Below, one piece after another: positions 16,869 to 24,819 of a stretch of DNA of 40,072 bases. The DNA comes from Flexicrinis sp001567485. Lineage in GTDB: Bacteria; Chloroflexota; Anaerolineae; Aggregatilineales; Phototrophicaceae. The DNA lies in the NCBI GenBank assembly GCA_030263635.1, contig SZPI01000027.1, positions 1 through 40,072 on the forward strand. Direction: 5' to 3'. The translations under genes and the position numbers were made by a program. Within the stretch, counting starts at the first letter, position 1; every line of letters starts with the position of its first letter. The notes beneath the pieces were generated by a model, which saw only the letters and a program-made list of their open reading frames with translations, ran no database searches and was not told the origin of the DNA.

Positions 16869-17885
16869 ATGAATGCTGTGACCGCAAACGATGCCTCGCA
16901 TTGGGGCGTCTTCGGCCACGATTGGGCCGTCGACTATCTGCGTAAGGGACTGCGCCACGGCCGCACGCGTCAGGCGTATCTCTTCACCGGTACGCCGGGG
17001 ATCGGCAAAACGACGCTGGCGCATGCCTTTGCCGCCGCGCTCAACTGCCAGCACCCGGATGTCGACGCGCGCCCGTGTGGGGAATGCCGGTCGTGCCGGG
17101 TGATCGCCAGCGGCAACCATCCCGATATCCTGTACGCCGAGGAAGATGACTCCTCTGGCACGCTCAAGATCGAAGCCCTGCGCGATCTTATGCGCCGGCT
17201 CGCGCTCAAGCCGTATGACGCGCGGTATCGCGTCGCCATCGTGCCGGGGTTCGAGCGTGCGCGTGGCCCCGCGCAGGATGCCATCCTCAAGACCCTGGAA
17301 GAACCGCCGCCGTATGCAGTTTTGATCCTGCTGGCGAACGGCATGGAAAACACGCTGGCGACGATCCAGAGCCGCTGCCAAATCGTCTATCTGAAGCCGG
17401 TCGCCGCCGAGATCATCGCTGGGATGCTGCGCGCTCGGTACGGGACGGAAGACGAACGGGCTGTGTTGATCGCGCGGTTGAGCGGCGGGCGCATCGGCTG
17501 GGCGGTGCAGGCCGTCCACGACGACTCGGTGCTGGAGCAGCGCGGCACGGCGCTCGACCTGCTCGAATCGCTGCTGCGGCAGTCCCGGCGCGACCGTTTC
17601 GCGCTGGCGAACGACCTTGCAGGCGACAAGCCGGCCCTGCTGCGCCTGCTCGAATTATGGCAGACGTACTGGCGCGACCTGCTGCTGCTCTCCGTTGGCA
17701 ACAGCGTCAAGCCGGTCAATATCGACCGCATCGCGACGCTGGAGCAGCTTTCGCGCGTGCTGCGCGTGGAGTCTGTGGAAACCGCGCTGCGCCAAACCCA
17801 GCGCGCACAGACGTTGATTCAAGGCACGAACGTCAACGTGCGCCTGCTGCTCGAAGTGCTGTTCCTCGACTATCCGGCGGCTTGA
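16869..17885 (+). CDS. holB: DNA polymerase III delta' subunit (clamp loader)
   Basis: 338 residues. AAA+ Walker A GTPGIGKTTLAHAFA (41-55) and the four-Cys zinc module of clamp-loader subunits (Cys60, Cys70, Cys73, Cys76 in CGECRSC) are present. ILKTLEEPPPYAVLILLANG and IQSRCQIVYLKP (the SRC arginine-finger segment) follow, and the C-terminal helical collar is at about 205-338. A complete Walker A is more typical of DnaX/tau, whereas E. coli delta' has lost it, but length and lack of a tau tail favour HolB. It loads the sliding clamp on primed DNA in the replisome. It is followed by efp after 85 bases, which has its own promoter. Confidence 0.9.
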   Translation: MNAVTANDASHWGVFGHDWAVDYLRKGLRHGRTRQAYLFTGTPGIGKTTLAHAFAAALNCQHPDVDARPCGECRSCRVIASGNHPDILYAEEDDSSGTLKIEALRDLMRRLALKPYDARYRVAIVPGFERARGPAQDAILKTLEEPPPYAVLILLANGMENTLATIQSRCQIVYLKPVAAEIIAGMLRARYGTEDERAVLIARLSGGRIGWAVQAVHDDSVLEQRGTALDLLESLLRQSRRDRFALANDLAGDKPALLRLLELWQTYWRDLLLLSVGNSVKPVNIDRIATLEQLSRVLRVESVETALRQTQRAQTLIQGTNVNVRLLLEVLFLDYPAA

Positions 17886-17925
17886 CCGGGCGAAGATTCT
17901 CCCCTTAACGCGCGCGCAATTCGTC

Positions 17926-17934
17926 TGTTATACT
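17926..17934 (+). promoter_or_regulatory. Extended -10 promoter of efp
   Basis: TGTTATACT fits the TGn-TATAAT extended -10 pattern. Start of transcription would be near 17941, about 30 nt before the ATG at 17971. No good -35 is present, as is usual for this class. Confidence 0.5.
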
Positions 17935-17970
17935 CCGGCGATACCGCACAACAAGGCAGCATTGGCGCCC

Positions 17971-18528
17971 ATGATTGATGTAAATCAGCTTCGTAAAGGG
18001 ACGACGTTCACCGAAGACGGCCACTTGTTCAAGGTGATCGACTATCAGCATATCAAGCCGGGCCGTGGTTCGGCCACGATCCGCGTCAAGGTGCGCAATC
18101 TGCGTACCGGGTCGATCGTCGAAATGACCTATCCCTCCGGCAACACGGTGCAGGATATTCGCCTCGATAATACCGAAGTCGAATACCTGTATGACGACGG
18201 CGAATTTCTCAACTTCATCGACAACAACACGTTCGAGCAGCCGCAGCTTCGCAAAGACATCTTCGGCGATGACTTCGAGTACCTCAAAGAAGGCATGGTC
18301 ATCAAGCTGAGTAGTTACGAGAGCGAGATCCTCGACTACGAGCTTCCGACCAGCGTCGATCTGGAAGTCATCGAGAGCGAGATGGCGGTTGCCGGCGATA
18401 CGGCCAACAACCCCACCAAGAAGGTCAAGGTTGAGACCGGTCTTGAGGTGCGCGTCCCGATGTTCGTCAACGTCGGCGACACGATCCGAATCAAGACTGA
18501 GGACGGCAGCTACATGACTCGCGTATAA
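17971..18528 (+). CDS. efp: Translation elongation factor P
   Basis: 185 residues from the ATG at 17971 (a TTG nine bases earlier is in frame but adds a non-family MAP). EF-P binds between the P and E sites of the ribosome and rescues stalling at polyproline. All three domains are recognisable: the KOW-like domain 1 with MIDVNQLRKGTTF, domain 2 from about 65 and domain 3 from about 130, ending VGDTIRIKTEDGSYMTRV. The tip loop, KPGRGSA, has Arg32 where enteric EF-P has the lysylated Lys. Arg32 is also found in the rhamnosylated (EarP) and in Thermus-type proteins; no modification enzyme gene is seen in this window. It is a single-gene unit with promoter and terminator. Confidence 0.96.
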   Translation: MIDVNQLRKGTTFTEDGHLFKVIDYQHIKPGRGSATIRVKVRNLRTGSIVEMTYPSGNTVQDIRLDNTEVEYLYDDGEFLNFIDNNTFEQPQLRKDIFGDDFEYLKEGMVIKLSSYESEILDYELPTSVDLEVIESEMAVAGDTANNPTKKVKVETGLEVRVPMFVNVGDTIRIKTEDGSYMTRV

Positions 18529-18576
18529 GCGGGTCGAACGCGCCGCAGCCAGACCGCGAACGCCCGTGTTTCGACG

Positions 18577-18606
18577 GCCCCTGCTGAACGGCAGGGGCTT
18601 TTGTTT
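18577..18606 (+). terminator. Intrinsic terminator of efp
   Basis: GCCCCTGC (18577-18584) and GCAGGGGC (18591-18598) form an 8-bp stem with a 6-nt loop, followed by TTTTGTTT. Confidence 0.85.
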
Positions 18607-18624
18607 ATCCTGAGGAGCAGCACT

Positions 18625-19944
18625 GTGACCGAGCAGGACAACCCCGTTTACGCGCAAGACGCTCAGTATCGGATTCCGGTCAACGACTATCCGGCGCACC
18701 AGACTTCGATACCGCCCTCCCGCATGTTTGAACTGAAGAAGGCGCTTGAACTGTATAAGGCGCGCAACGGCGCCGATGCGCCGGTGTACGACGCGTCGCA
18801 GGGGGATGGTGGCGCCAGCCTCCCCGGCGTGCCGGCCGAGATTTTGATGCGCGCCGCCGAACTGCAAGTCAAGCACGGCACCGGCTACGATCAGCCGTTC
18901 GGCACCAAGCAGTTCCGCGATATATCGGCAAATCACTATTGGAAGCTCGCGGCGAACAGCGGCTGGACGCCGGAGAACATCGTGTTCGTACAGGGCGGGC
19001 GCGATGGGCTGAACAAGGCGTATCAAGCGATGGTGTCGCTCGGCCACGGGCGTGTCGGTGATTTGCTGATGGTCAGCCGCGTGCCGTGGATCAGCTATTC
19101 GTGGGGGCCGTATGGGTTGGGCCTGAACGTGCTGTATGCCCCCGGCCGCGAGGACGAGAGCTGGAAGTACACCGTTGATGGTATCCACTCCGCGGTCGAT
19201 TTTGCGGCCCGTGATGGGCGTAAGATCGCCGGCATGGTCATCACCTCGCCGGACAACCCGACCGGACGCACGACGCCCGTCGAGGAGCAGATCGAGCTGG
19301 CGCACGCCGCGCTGGACGCCGGTGTCGCGTACGTGCTGTTTGACTGGATGTATCACTGGGTGACTGACGGCGGCCCGACCGACATCAACACGGTGCTGCA
19401 AGCGTTCGAGCCAGAGAAGCGCGAGCGGCTGATGATCCTCGATGGCCTGACCAAGAGCCTCGGCGCATCGAACATCCGCAGCTGCCAGCTCGTCGCCGGG
19501 ACGAAGGTCGTCAAGCATATCGTCAGCACGGCATCGCACGGCGTGGTGCCCAGCTACTATGCGCAAGCCGTGGCGATTGCCGCGTATGAGGGTGATTTCG
19601 CGAAATCGGCGGCGAGCATCATCGAACCGACCAAGCAGAGCCGCCGTGTGCTGCGCGCCGCGTTGGAGAAGGCCGGCGTGCGCTTCGTGATGGGCGACGG
19701 CTACTACGCGTTCATCGACCTATCGCGCTACATCGCTGACGGCAAGCGGCCTGACGGAACCGGCTTCACCGACAGCGCCGACCTCGGCGCGTATCTCGGC
19801 GAGATGTTCGGGATCACGGTCGTGCCGGGCGTGTATTTCAGCGACGCGGGCAAGAACTGGGCGCGCTTCAGCTATGCCCTGCCGCCGGAGAAGACGCAGA
19901 AGGCGATTGACCGCTTCTTCGAGGGCCTGAACAGCTTAGTCTAG
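18625..19944 (+). CDS. Class I/II pyridoxal-phosphate aminotransferase
   Basis: 439 residues from a GTG at 18625, supported by GAGGAG eight bases upstream; the frame reaches back to 18601 inside the efp terminator, so the longer start is unlikely. Fold type I aminotransferase features: substrate-side GDGGASLPG, VQGGRDGLNKAYQAM, ITSPDNPTGRTTP (the Asn/Pro motif contacting PLP), LFDWMYHW (Asp holding the PLP nitrogen and a Tyr), the PLP Lys in LDGLTKSLGAS, and a C-terminal Arg in WARFSYALPPE that would bind the substrate carboxylate. The amino acid substrate cannot be named. It stands alone with a terminator behind it, between efp and the DJ-1-type gene. Confidence 0.88.
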   Translation: MTEQDNPVYAQDAQYRIPVNDYPAHQTSIPPSRMFELKKALELYKARNGADAPVYDASQGDGGASLPGVPAEILMRAAELQVKHGTGYDQPFGTKQFRDISANHYWKLAANSGWTPENIVFVQGGRDGLNKAYQAMVSLGHGRVGDLLMVSRVPWISYSWGPYGLGLNVLYAPGREDESWKYTVDGIHSAVDFAARDGRKIAGMVITSPDNPTGRTTPVEEQIELAHAALDAGVAYVLFDWMYHWVTDGGPTDINTVLQAFEPEKRERLMILDGLTKSLGASNIRSCQLVAGTKVVKHIVSTASHGVVPSYYAQAVAIAAYEGDFAKSAASIIEPTKQSRRVLRAALEKAGVRFVMGDGYYAFIDLSRYIADGKRPDGTGFTDSADLGAYLGEMFGITVVPGVYFSDAGKNWARFSYALPPEKTQKAIDRFFEGLNSLV

Positions 19945-19962
19945 TGGCTCCGCAGGACACGG

Positions 19963-19989
19963 ACGGGCGGTCAAAAGCCGCCCGTTTTT
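19963..19989 (+). terminator. Intrinsic terminator of the aminotransferase gene
   Basis: ACGGGCGG (19963-19970) pairs with CCGCCCGT (19978-19985) around a 7-nt loop, ending in a TTTTT run. Confidence 0.85.
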
Positions 19990-20034
19990 GATTCGCGGTA
20001 TAGTTGGGATCATGTCCGCACAGGAGGGATTCTC

Positions 20035-20637
20035 ATGCCTCGCAAACTGGCGATCGTGATGTTCGACGATGTCGAGGTGCTGGACTTTGCCGGCCCGTAC
20101 GAAGTGTTCGCCGTGGCGCGCGACATACAGACGAACGAGCCGCTTTTCGACGTATACCTCGTCGCTGAAGACCTGCGGCCGATCACCGCGCGCAATCGGC
20201 TGAGCATCAACCCGCACTATACGTTCTTCACCGCGCCGGAGCCGGACATCGTGCTCGTGCCGGGCGGTGATGGACGCCGCCGTCAGATGTACAACCCGGC
20301 CCTGTTGGAGTGGGTCGCCGGGCGTGGTCAGGCCGCCGAGCATGTGCTGTCGGTCTGTACCGGCGCATTCATCCTCGCCGGGGCGGGGCTGCTGCACGGG
20401 CTGGCCGCGACGACCTATCACCGGTCGTTCGAGGAGCTGGCCGCGTTCGCGCCGGATGTGCAGCTTCGCCCCGGACAGCGGTGGGTCGATAACGGCAAGG
20501 TCATCACCTCGGCCGGCGTGTCGGCCGGCATCGACATGGCGCTGCATGTGATCAAGGTGCTGCACGGCCCCGATCAGGCGCTGCACACCGCGCGGTACAT
20601 GGAGTACGAGTATTACCCACGCCACGCGGCGGACTGA
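20035..20637 (+). CDS. DJ-1/PfpI family protein (ThiJ-like)
   Basis: 200 residues after a strong AGGAGGG ribosome site. The class I glutamine-amidotransferase-like fold is clear: IVMFDDVEVLDFAGPYEVFA with its acidic residue (Glu14 or Glu23), VLVPGGDGRR, and the nucleophile elbow Cys108 in SVCTGAFILAGAGLL. HRSFEELAAFAPDVQL and ITSAGVSAGIDMALHVI match the isonitrile hydratase/GlxA-N-terminal subgroup of this family. It lacks the AraC DNA-binding domain of GlxA. The role could be isonitrile hydratase, glyoxalase/deglycase or stress chaperone; the sequence does not decide. Confidence 0.88.
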   Translation: MPRKLAIVMFDDVEVLDFAGPYEVFAVARDIQTNEPLFDVYLVAEDLRPITARNRLSINPHYTFFTAPEPDIVLVPGGDGRRRQMYNPALLEWVAGRGQAAEHVLSVCTGAFILAGAGLLHGLAATTYHRSFEELAAFAPDVQLRPGQRWVDNGKVITSAGVSAGIDMALHVIKVLHGPDQALHTARYMEYEYYPRHAAD

Positions 20638-20731
20638 CTTGGCTTTGGGCGCTGTGTGAACATTGGCGGGCGGATGCGCTACACTTTGCGTGAAACAACC
20701 ACCTGAATACATAGACCGGAGTTCCTGCCTA

Positions 20732-21007
20732 ATGGAACAGCGCCCACCCACAATCACGCGTTGGGAATACCTCGTCATGGAAGCCAGCATCAACTACGGC
20801 GGTTCCAAGTTCACGCTCAACGGCGAACTCAACAACCAGCTCAAGAACGCAGCACTTCCCGCGGTGCTGAATCAGCTCGGCGCGGTCGGCTGGGAGATGA
20901 TCTCGGCGCAGCCCGTCAACGCCAATATCACGCTCTACACGTTCAAGCGGCCGACCCGCGCGCCGCTGCAAAACTTGCAGAAAAACACGGACTCAGCAGG
21001 GCAGTGA
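20732..21007 (+). CDS. DUF4177-like small protein
   Basis: 91 residues from the ATG at 20732, with GGAG about 11 bases upstream; the frame to 20663 is less likely. ITRWEYLVM at the start, LNQLGAVGWEMISAQPV in the middle and TLYTFKRP near residue 73 are the pattern of the DUF4177 domain (strand, helix ending in GWE, two strands, FKR). The function of the domain is unknown. It ends 4 bases before the gamma-glutamyltransferase start, so the two are probably co-transcribed. Confidence 0.75.
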   Translation: MEQRPPTITRWEYLVMEASINYGGSKFTLNGELNNQLKNAALPAVLNQLGAVGWEMISAQPVNANITLYTFKRPTRAPLQNLQKNTDSAGQ

Positions 21008-21011
21008 TCCG

Positions 21012-22643
21012 ATGCGTCGCATGAACTACGACTTCATCTCGCGCCGTTCGATGGTGCTCGGGCAGGGCGGTATGGTCGCCGCCAACAACCCACTGGCGGC
21101 GCAGGCCGGGCTTGATGTGCTGCGGCGCGGTGGGAACGCGGCTGATGCGGCTGTCGCCACGGCGGCGATGCTCAACGTGACCGATCCGGCGTCAACCGGC
21201 ATCGGCGGCGATATGTTCGCCCTATACTACGATGCAAAGTCGCGCACGATTACGGCGCTCAACGGCAGCGGGCGCGCCCCTGCTGCGGCCAGTATCAGCG
21301 CGCTGGCGGAGCGCGGCATCACCGGCGCGATCCCCGACCGCAGTGTCTACGCGATCACCGTGCCGGGCGCGTGCATGGGCTGGCACGACCTGTTGGCGCG
21401 TCACGGCCGGATGGGGCTGGCCGATGTGCTGCGCGACCCGATCCACTATGCGCGTGACGGTTATCCGGTGCATTCGGTGTTCGGGGACGCGTGGGCCGCG
21501 CCGCGTAACGTGCGCTTTCTCGCGCAAAGCCCCAATACCGAGGACTATCTGCCGGGGGGGAAGGCGCCGAAGGTCGGGCAGGTCGTCAAGCTGCCGGGGC
21601 TGGCGCGCACGTTCCAATTGGTCGCAGAAGGCGGGCCGGCCGCTTATTACGAAGGCCCGATCGCGGAGGCCATCGTCTCGACGGTGCAGTCGTTGGGCGG
21701 CCTGCTGACGCTAGACGACCTCAAGGCGCATTGTTCGACGTGGGACGAGCCGATCAGCACGACGTATCGCGGCGTGACGATCCATGAATGTCCGCCGAAC
21801 GGACAGGGCCTCACGGCGTTGATCGCGATGAACATTGCCGAGGGCTTCGATCTGGCGGCGATGCCATGGGACAGCCCGGAACGCCTGCACCTGATGGTCG
21901 AGGCGATGCGGCTGGCGTTCGCTGACGCGCGGCATTACATCGCCGACCCGGCGCACGCCGACGTGCCGACACACGGCCTGCTCGATAAAGGCTATGCGGC
22001 CCAGCGCCGTGCGTTGATCTCAGCCGATCACGCCATGCAGCCTCCGAGCTTCGGCATGCCGCCGGACAGCTCGGACACAGTGTACCTGTGCACTGCCGAC
22101 GGTGAAGGGAACGCGTGCTCGTTCATCAACAGCCTGTACATGGGCTTCGGCACGGGGATCGTCGCCAAAGGATACGGCGTGTTCCTGCAGAATCGCGGCG
22201 CGAATTTCGTGCTTGAACCCGGCCATCGCAACGCGTTGGAGGGCGGCAAGCGCCCGTATCATACGATCATCCCCGGCATGGCGACCCGCGCCGACGGATC
22301 GCTGTTCGGGCCGTTCGGCGTCATGGGCGGATTCATGCAGCCGCAGGGTCACTTTCAGGTCGTCAGCGGCATGATCGACGACGTGCTCAACCCGCAGGAA
22401 GCCCTCGACCGCCCGCGCTGGTGTCTGAGCGACGGTACCGGTGACAGCGTGTTGGCGTTGGAGGATGGCATTTCTTTCAAGACGGCGGCACGGTTGGCGT
22501 CGTTGGGGCATAATGTGAGGCCGGTAACTGGCGACGAGCGTTCGTTGTTCGGCTGCGGGCAGATCATCATCCGCGATCCAGAGACGGGCGTGCTGTACGG
22601 CGGATGCGACCCGCGCAAGGACAGCGTCGTCGCTGTGTTCTAG
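21012..22643 (+). CDS. ggt: Gamma-glutamyltransferase family protein
   Basis: 543 residues. N-terminal GMVAANNPLAAQAGLDVLRR and GGNAADAAVATAAMLNV, then GIGGDMFALYYD and GSGRAP, are the large-subunit signature. The autocatalytic site and nucleophile Thr is in SSDTVYLCTADGEGNACS (about residue 357). Downstream GTGIV and GVMGGFMQPQGHFQVV follow the small-subunit pattern. The family cleaves and transfers gamma-glutamyl groups (glutathione, or cephalosporin side chains in acylase members). No signal peptide is seen, unlike the periplasmic E. coli enzyme, so it is probably cytosolic and perhaps closer to the YwrD/acylase-like branch. It follows the DUF4177-like gene by 4 bases and precedes the glycosylase gene by 34. 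Confidence 0.9.
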   Translation: MRRMNYDFISRRSMVLGQGGMVAANNPLAAQAGLDVLRRGGNAADAAVATAAMLNVTDPASTGIGGDMFALYYDAKSRTITALNGSGRAPAAASISALAERGITGAIPDRSVYAITVPGACMGWHDLLARHGRMGLADVLRDPIHYARDGYPVHSVFGDAWAAPRNVRFLAQSPNTEDYLPGGKAPKVGQVVKLPGLARTFQLVAEGGPAAYYEGPIAEAIVSTVQSLGGLLTLDDLKAHCSTWDEPISTTYRGVTIHECPPNGQGLTALIAMNIAEGFDLAAMPWDSPERLHLMVEAMRLAFADARHYIADPAHADVPTHGLLDKGYAAQRRALISADHAMQPPSFGMPPDSSDTVYLCTADGEGNACSFINSLYMGFGTGIVAKGYGVFLQNRGANFVLEPGHRNALEGGKRPYHTIIPGMATRADGSLFGPFGVMGGFMQPQGHFQVVSGMIDDVLNPQEALDRPRWCLSDGTGDSVLALEDGISFKTAARLASLGHNVRPVTGDERSLFGCGQIIIRDPETGVLYGGCDPRKDSVVAVF

Positions 22644-22677
22644 CTGGACGGCGAACGAATCAACGGGGGGAGGACGC

Positions 22678-23322
22678 ATGCAGCAAGACCGAGCCACCGC
22701 GCTAAAGGCGATCGCGGATCGCGTGGCGGCGTGCCGGGCGTGCCGCCTGTATGAACGGGCGCGCAACCCGGTGCCGGGTGCGGGCGATCCGGACGCGGAG
22801 ATCGTGTTCATCGGGGAAGGGCCGGGCGAGCAGGAAGATATTCAAGGGCTGCCGTTCGTCGGCCGGTCGGGGCAGTATCTCGACTATCTGCTGAACCTGA
22901 TCGGTCTCAAGCGGTCGCAGGTGTTCATCGCCAACGTGGTCAAACATCGCCCGCCGAACAATCGCGATCCCCAGCCTGACGAGATCGCCGCGTGCGAGCC
23001 GTTTCTCAACGAGCAGCTGGCGGTGATCGACCCGCTGATGATCGTGACGTTGGGACGGTTCAGCATGGCGCGCTACTTCCCGAACGCCAAGATCAGTTCG
23101 ATTCACGGCAAGCCGCGCTATGAGGGACGGGTCGCCTACTATCCGCTGTTTCATCCGGCGGCGGCCCTGCGCAATCCGGCCCTGCGCTACGACATGGAAG
23201 ACGACGTCAACCGTATCCCGTCGATCTTGGCGGAAGTGCGCCGGCTGCGCAGTATCGCCGCGGGGATCCCGGATGCGCCGCCGCACGAGGACGATCCGCC
23301 GCGTCAATTGAGCTTGTTCTAG
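22678..23322 (+). CDS. Uracil-DNA glycosylase, family 4 (Fe-S type)
   Basis: 214 residues with GGGGGGAGG just upstream of the ATG. It removes uracil from DNA after cytosine deamination, starting base excision repair. Motif 1 GEGPGEQEDIQGLPFVGRSG (46-65) is the family 4 water-activating/uracil loop, and LFHPAAAL is the second motif. Cluster ligands: Cys19 and Cys22 (CRACRLY) and Cys106 (IAACEPFL) are present. The third expected Cys, in the segment VVK-C-RPP, is His90 (NVVKHRPPNNRDP), so either the [4Fe-4S] has a His ligand or is altered. It is the last gene of the plus-strand run from 20.0 kb. Confidence 0.88.
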   Translation: MQQDRATALKAIADRVAACRACRLYERARNPVPGAGDPDAEIVFIGEGPGEQEDIQGLPFVGRSGQYLDYLLNLIGLKRSQVFIANVVKHRPPNNRDPQPDEIAACEPFLNEQLAVIDPLMIVTLGRFSMARYFPNAKISSIHGKPRYEGRVAYYPLFHPAAALRNPALRYDMEDDVNRIPSILAEVRRLRSIAAGIPDAPPHEDDPPRQLSLF

Positions 23323-23409
23323 GTGGATTCGGGCTGCGCTTGAGCCAGTGAACGCGTTTCGATTCCGGCTGACATGATGTGACCGGCGCTCAGCACGATT
23401 CACGTTCTG

Positions 23410-23697
23410 CTAGCACGCGCGCAGTGTGGGGATCAGACGGCGCTGGGCCGCATCGACACAGCTGGCCCATGTTGTGCGGGTCGTCCAGTCGTCGTCGAAC
23501 AGCCGGTCGAGGTCGGGTTCTTCAAGCTCGTCCAGCCCGAACCCCAAGCGATCTTCGAAGATGTCGGCCGCCATGAACACGACCGCCGAATCGTAAGGGC
23601 TTACGGACGCAGCGTGTGACTCCTCAAGGCGGTAAAGCTCGATGAGCCTGCCGAGTAGATCCAGTTCAAAAAGCGAGAAAAGTGTGGCGCTCCACAT
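23410..23697 (-). CDS. Hypothetical acidic protein
   Basis: 95 residues from the ATG at 23697 (AAGGA lies 11 bases upstream; the frame extends to 23739). The sequence is acidic, with GFGLDELEEPDLDRLFDDDW in its second half, and helical, with no signal peptide or known motif. I do not recognise a family. It follows the FHA gene on the same strand, beyond that gene's terminator hairpin. Reality as a gene is moderately supported by its composition and by the absence of any better frame. Confidence 0.5.
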   Translation of the reverse strand: MWSATLFSLFELDLLGRLIELYRLEESHAASVSPYDSAVVFMAADIFEDRLGFGLDELEEPDLDRLFDDDWTTRTTWASCVDAAQRRLIPTLRAC

Positions 23698-23748
23698 CGA
23701 GAAACACGTCCTTCTTCTGTTTCCGTAGATTGATTGCATAAAGCGAAA

Positions 23749-23769
23749 CAGCAGGGTGCTGGCCTGCTG
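23749..23769 (-). terminator. Hairpin after the FHA gene
   Basis: CAGCAGG (23749-23755) pairs with CCTGCTG (23763-23769). On the minus strand it is followed by TTTCGC, a weak T run, 36 bases after the FHA stop. Confidence 0.5.
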
Positions 23770-23804
23770 TCTCGGAGACTTACACCGGTGTCGCGGTGTT
23801 CGTG

Positions 23805-24605
23805 CTATCCGCAGTTAGCGAATATACATGCGATGTCACGCAGGATGGGCACGCTGTCCCACAGGCGCAGAGTGTCGATGATGACCAGCCCGATACCGCC
23901 GACGCAGGCACAGAACACGAGCAGTACGGCACAGCCAATCGCGATCCAGCGCAGCGCACTGCGTGGTTCTTCCTCACGCACGGCATACGGATCATAGTCG
24001 TAGCCGGGTGGAACCTGCCCCGGCGGGGCGTAGCCGGGCTGCTGCTGTCCGTAACTGGGGGCGGCATACTCCTGCGGATAGTACGGCTGCTGCTGCCCGT
24101 ATCCCTGCTGCTGCGGATATTGAGGCTGCTGAGGCTGCGCGTACTGCCCACCATATCCGCCGTCGGCCGGTGGCATATAGGGCGGCGTGTCCGGCCGTCC
24201 TTGTGGAGCATACGGCGCCTGAGGTTCCGGGCCGGGCGCGTAGGGCGTTGGCCCCGGCGCGTAGGTTGGCGCATCGGATCCGCTGGGGATGCCGGTGCGG
24301 ACGCGTTCGTAGCCGAGCGTGACGGTTTCTCCGAGGCTCACCGTATCGCCGTGGTTGAGCGGGCGGCTGCCCACCAGCCGCTGACCGTTAATGAACGTGC
24401 CGTTGGTCGACCCCAAGTCGGCAATCGTGAACCCGTCCACACCGCGCTGAAACCGGAGGTGATGGCGGCTCACTTCTGCGTCGTTGATCACAATGTCGTT
24501 CGCGATGTCACGGCCCAAAGAGTGAACTTCTTTGGTCAGTTCGTAAACGGTATTTGGCTGTGGCCCACGCCGCTGCACCAGACGAAACGTATCGCTGCCT
24601 TGCAT
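23805..24605 (-). CDS. FHA-domain protein with Pro/Gln/Tyr-rich linker and C-terminal membrane anchor
   Basis: 266 residues. The forkhead-associated domain covers about 20-100, with the phosphothreonine-binding residues in HSLGRDIANDIVI, VSRHHLRF and LGSTNGTFINGQRL. FHA domains bind phosphothreonine, usually made by Ser/Thr kinases. A long linker (about 110-225) is made of Pro, Gln, Tyr and Gly, likely disordered and sticky. A hydrophobic helix at about 228-254 (IAIGCAVLLVFCACVGGIG) is followed by a ~14-residue end with two Cys (RDIACIFANCG). The membrane anchor would hold the FHA domain at the cytoplasmic face. The start has GGGAG in the right place. No kinase is nearby. Confidence 0.88.
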   Translation of the reverse strand: MQGSDTFRLVQRRGPQPNTVYELTKEVHSLGRDIANDIVINDAEVSRHHLRFQRGVDGFTIADLGSTNGTFINGQRLVGSRPLNHGDTVSLGETVTLGYERVRTGIPSGSDAPTYAPGPTPYAPGPEPQAPYAPQGRPDTPPYMPPADGGYGGQYAQPQQPQYPQQQGYGQQQPYYPQEYAAPSYGQQQPGYAPPGQVPPGYDYDPYAVREEEPRSALRWIAIGCAVLLVFCACVGGIGLVIIDTLRLWDSVPILRDIACIFANCG

Positions 24606-24638
24606 CGCGTTTGCTCCCGATCGAAGAAACTATTCGAG

Positions 24639-24668
24639 ATTATACAGAACAGCTTGCGTTAGGCGCAA
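24639..24668 (-). promoter_or_regulatory. Promoter of the FHA gene
   Basis: On the minus strand TTGCGC (24668-24663), an 18-base spacer and TATAAT (24644-24639), about 34 bases before the ATG. Confidence 0.5.
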
Positions 24669-24758
24669 TGTACCTGCGGTTACGCCAACCCGCCGCGCGG
24701 TATTCGGATGCCCGATTGCCCAGTCACACGATGGCTTGAAATTAGGATTTGCAAACCA

Positions 24759-24786
24759 TTGACAATATATGGTAGATTTGTACTAT
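24759..24786 (+). promoter_or_regulatory. Strong sigma-70-type promoter
   Basis: TTGACA (24759-24764), a 16-base spacer and TACTAT (24781-24786) in a locally AT-rich stretch. Transcription would begin near 24793 and reach the ATG at 24820. This argues against the upstream in-frame start at 24769. Confidence 0.72.
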
Positions 24787-24819
24787 CTCAATAATTCGTC
24801 AATTTATGCAGGGTTCGTC

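Noticed and set aside
17905..19566. 553-codon minus-strand frame across efp and the aminotransferase gene
   Set aside because: It is antisense to two clear genes, crosses the efp terminator, and its translation has no recognisable motif.
23820..24260. Repetitive-looking CTGCTG/CATA-rich stretch as a CRISPR or tandem repeat
   Set aside because: It encodes the Pro/Gln/Tyr linker of the FHA protein; the repeats are irregular and codon-based.
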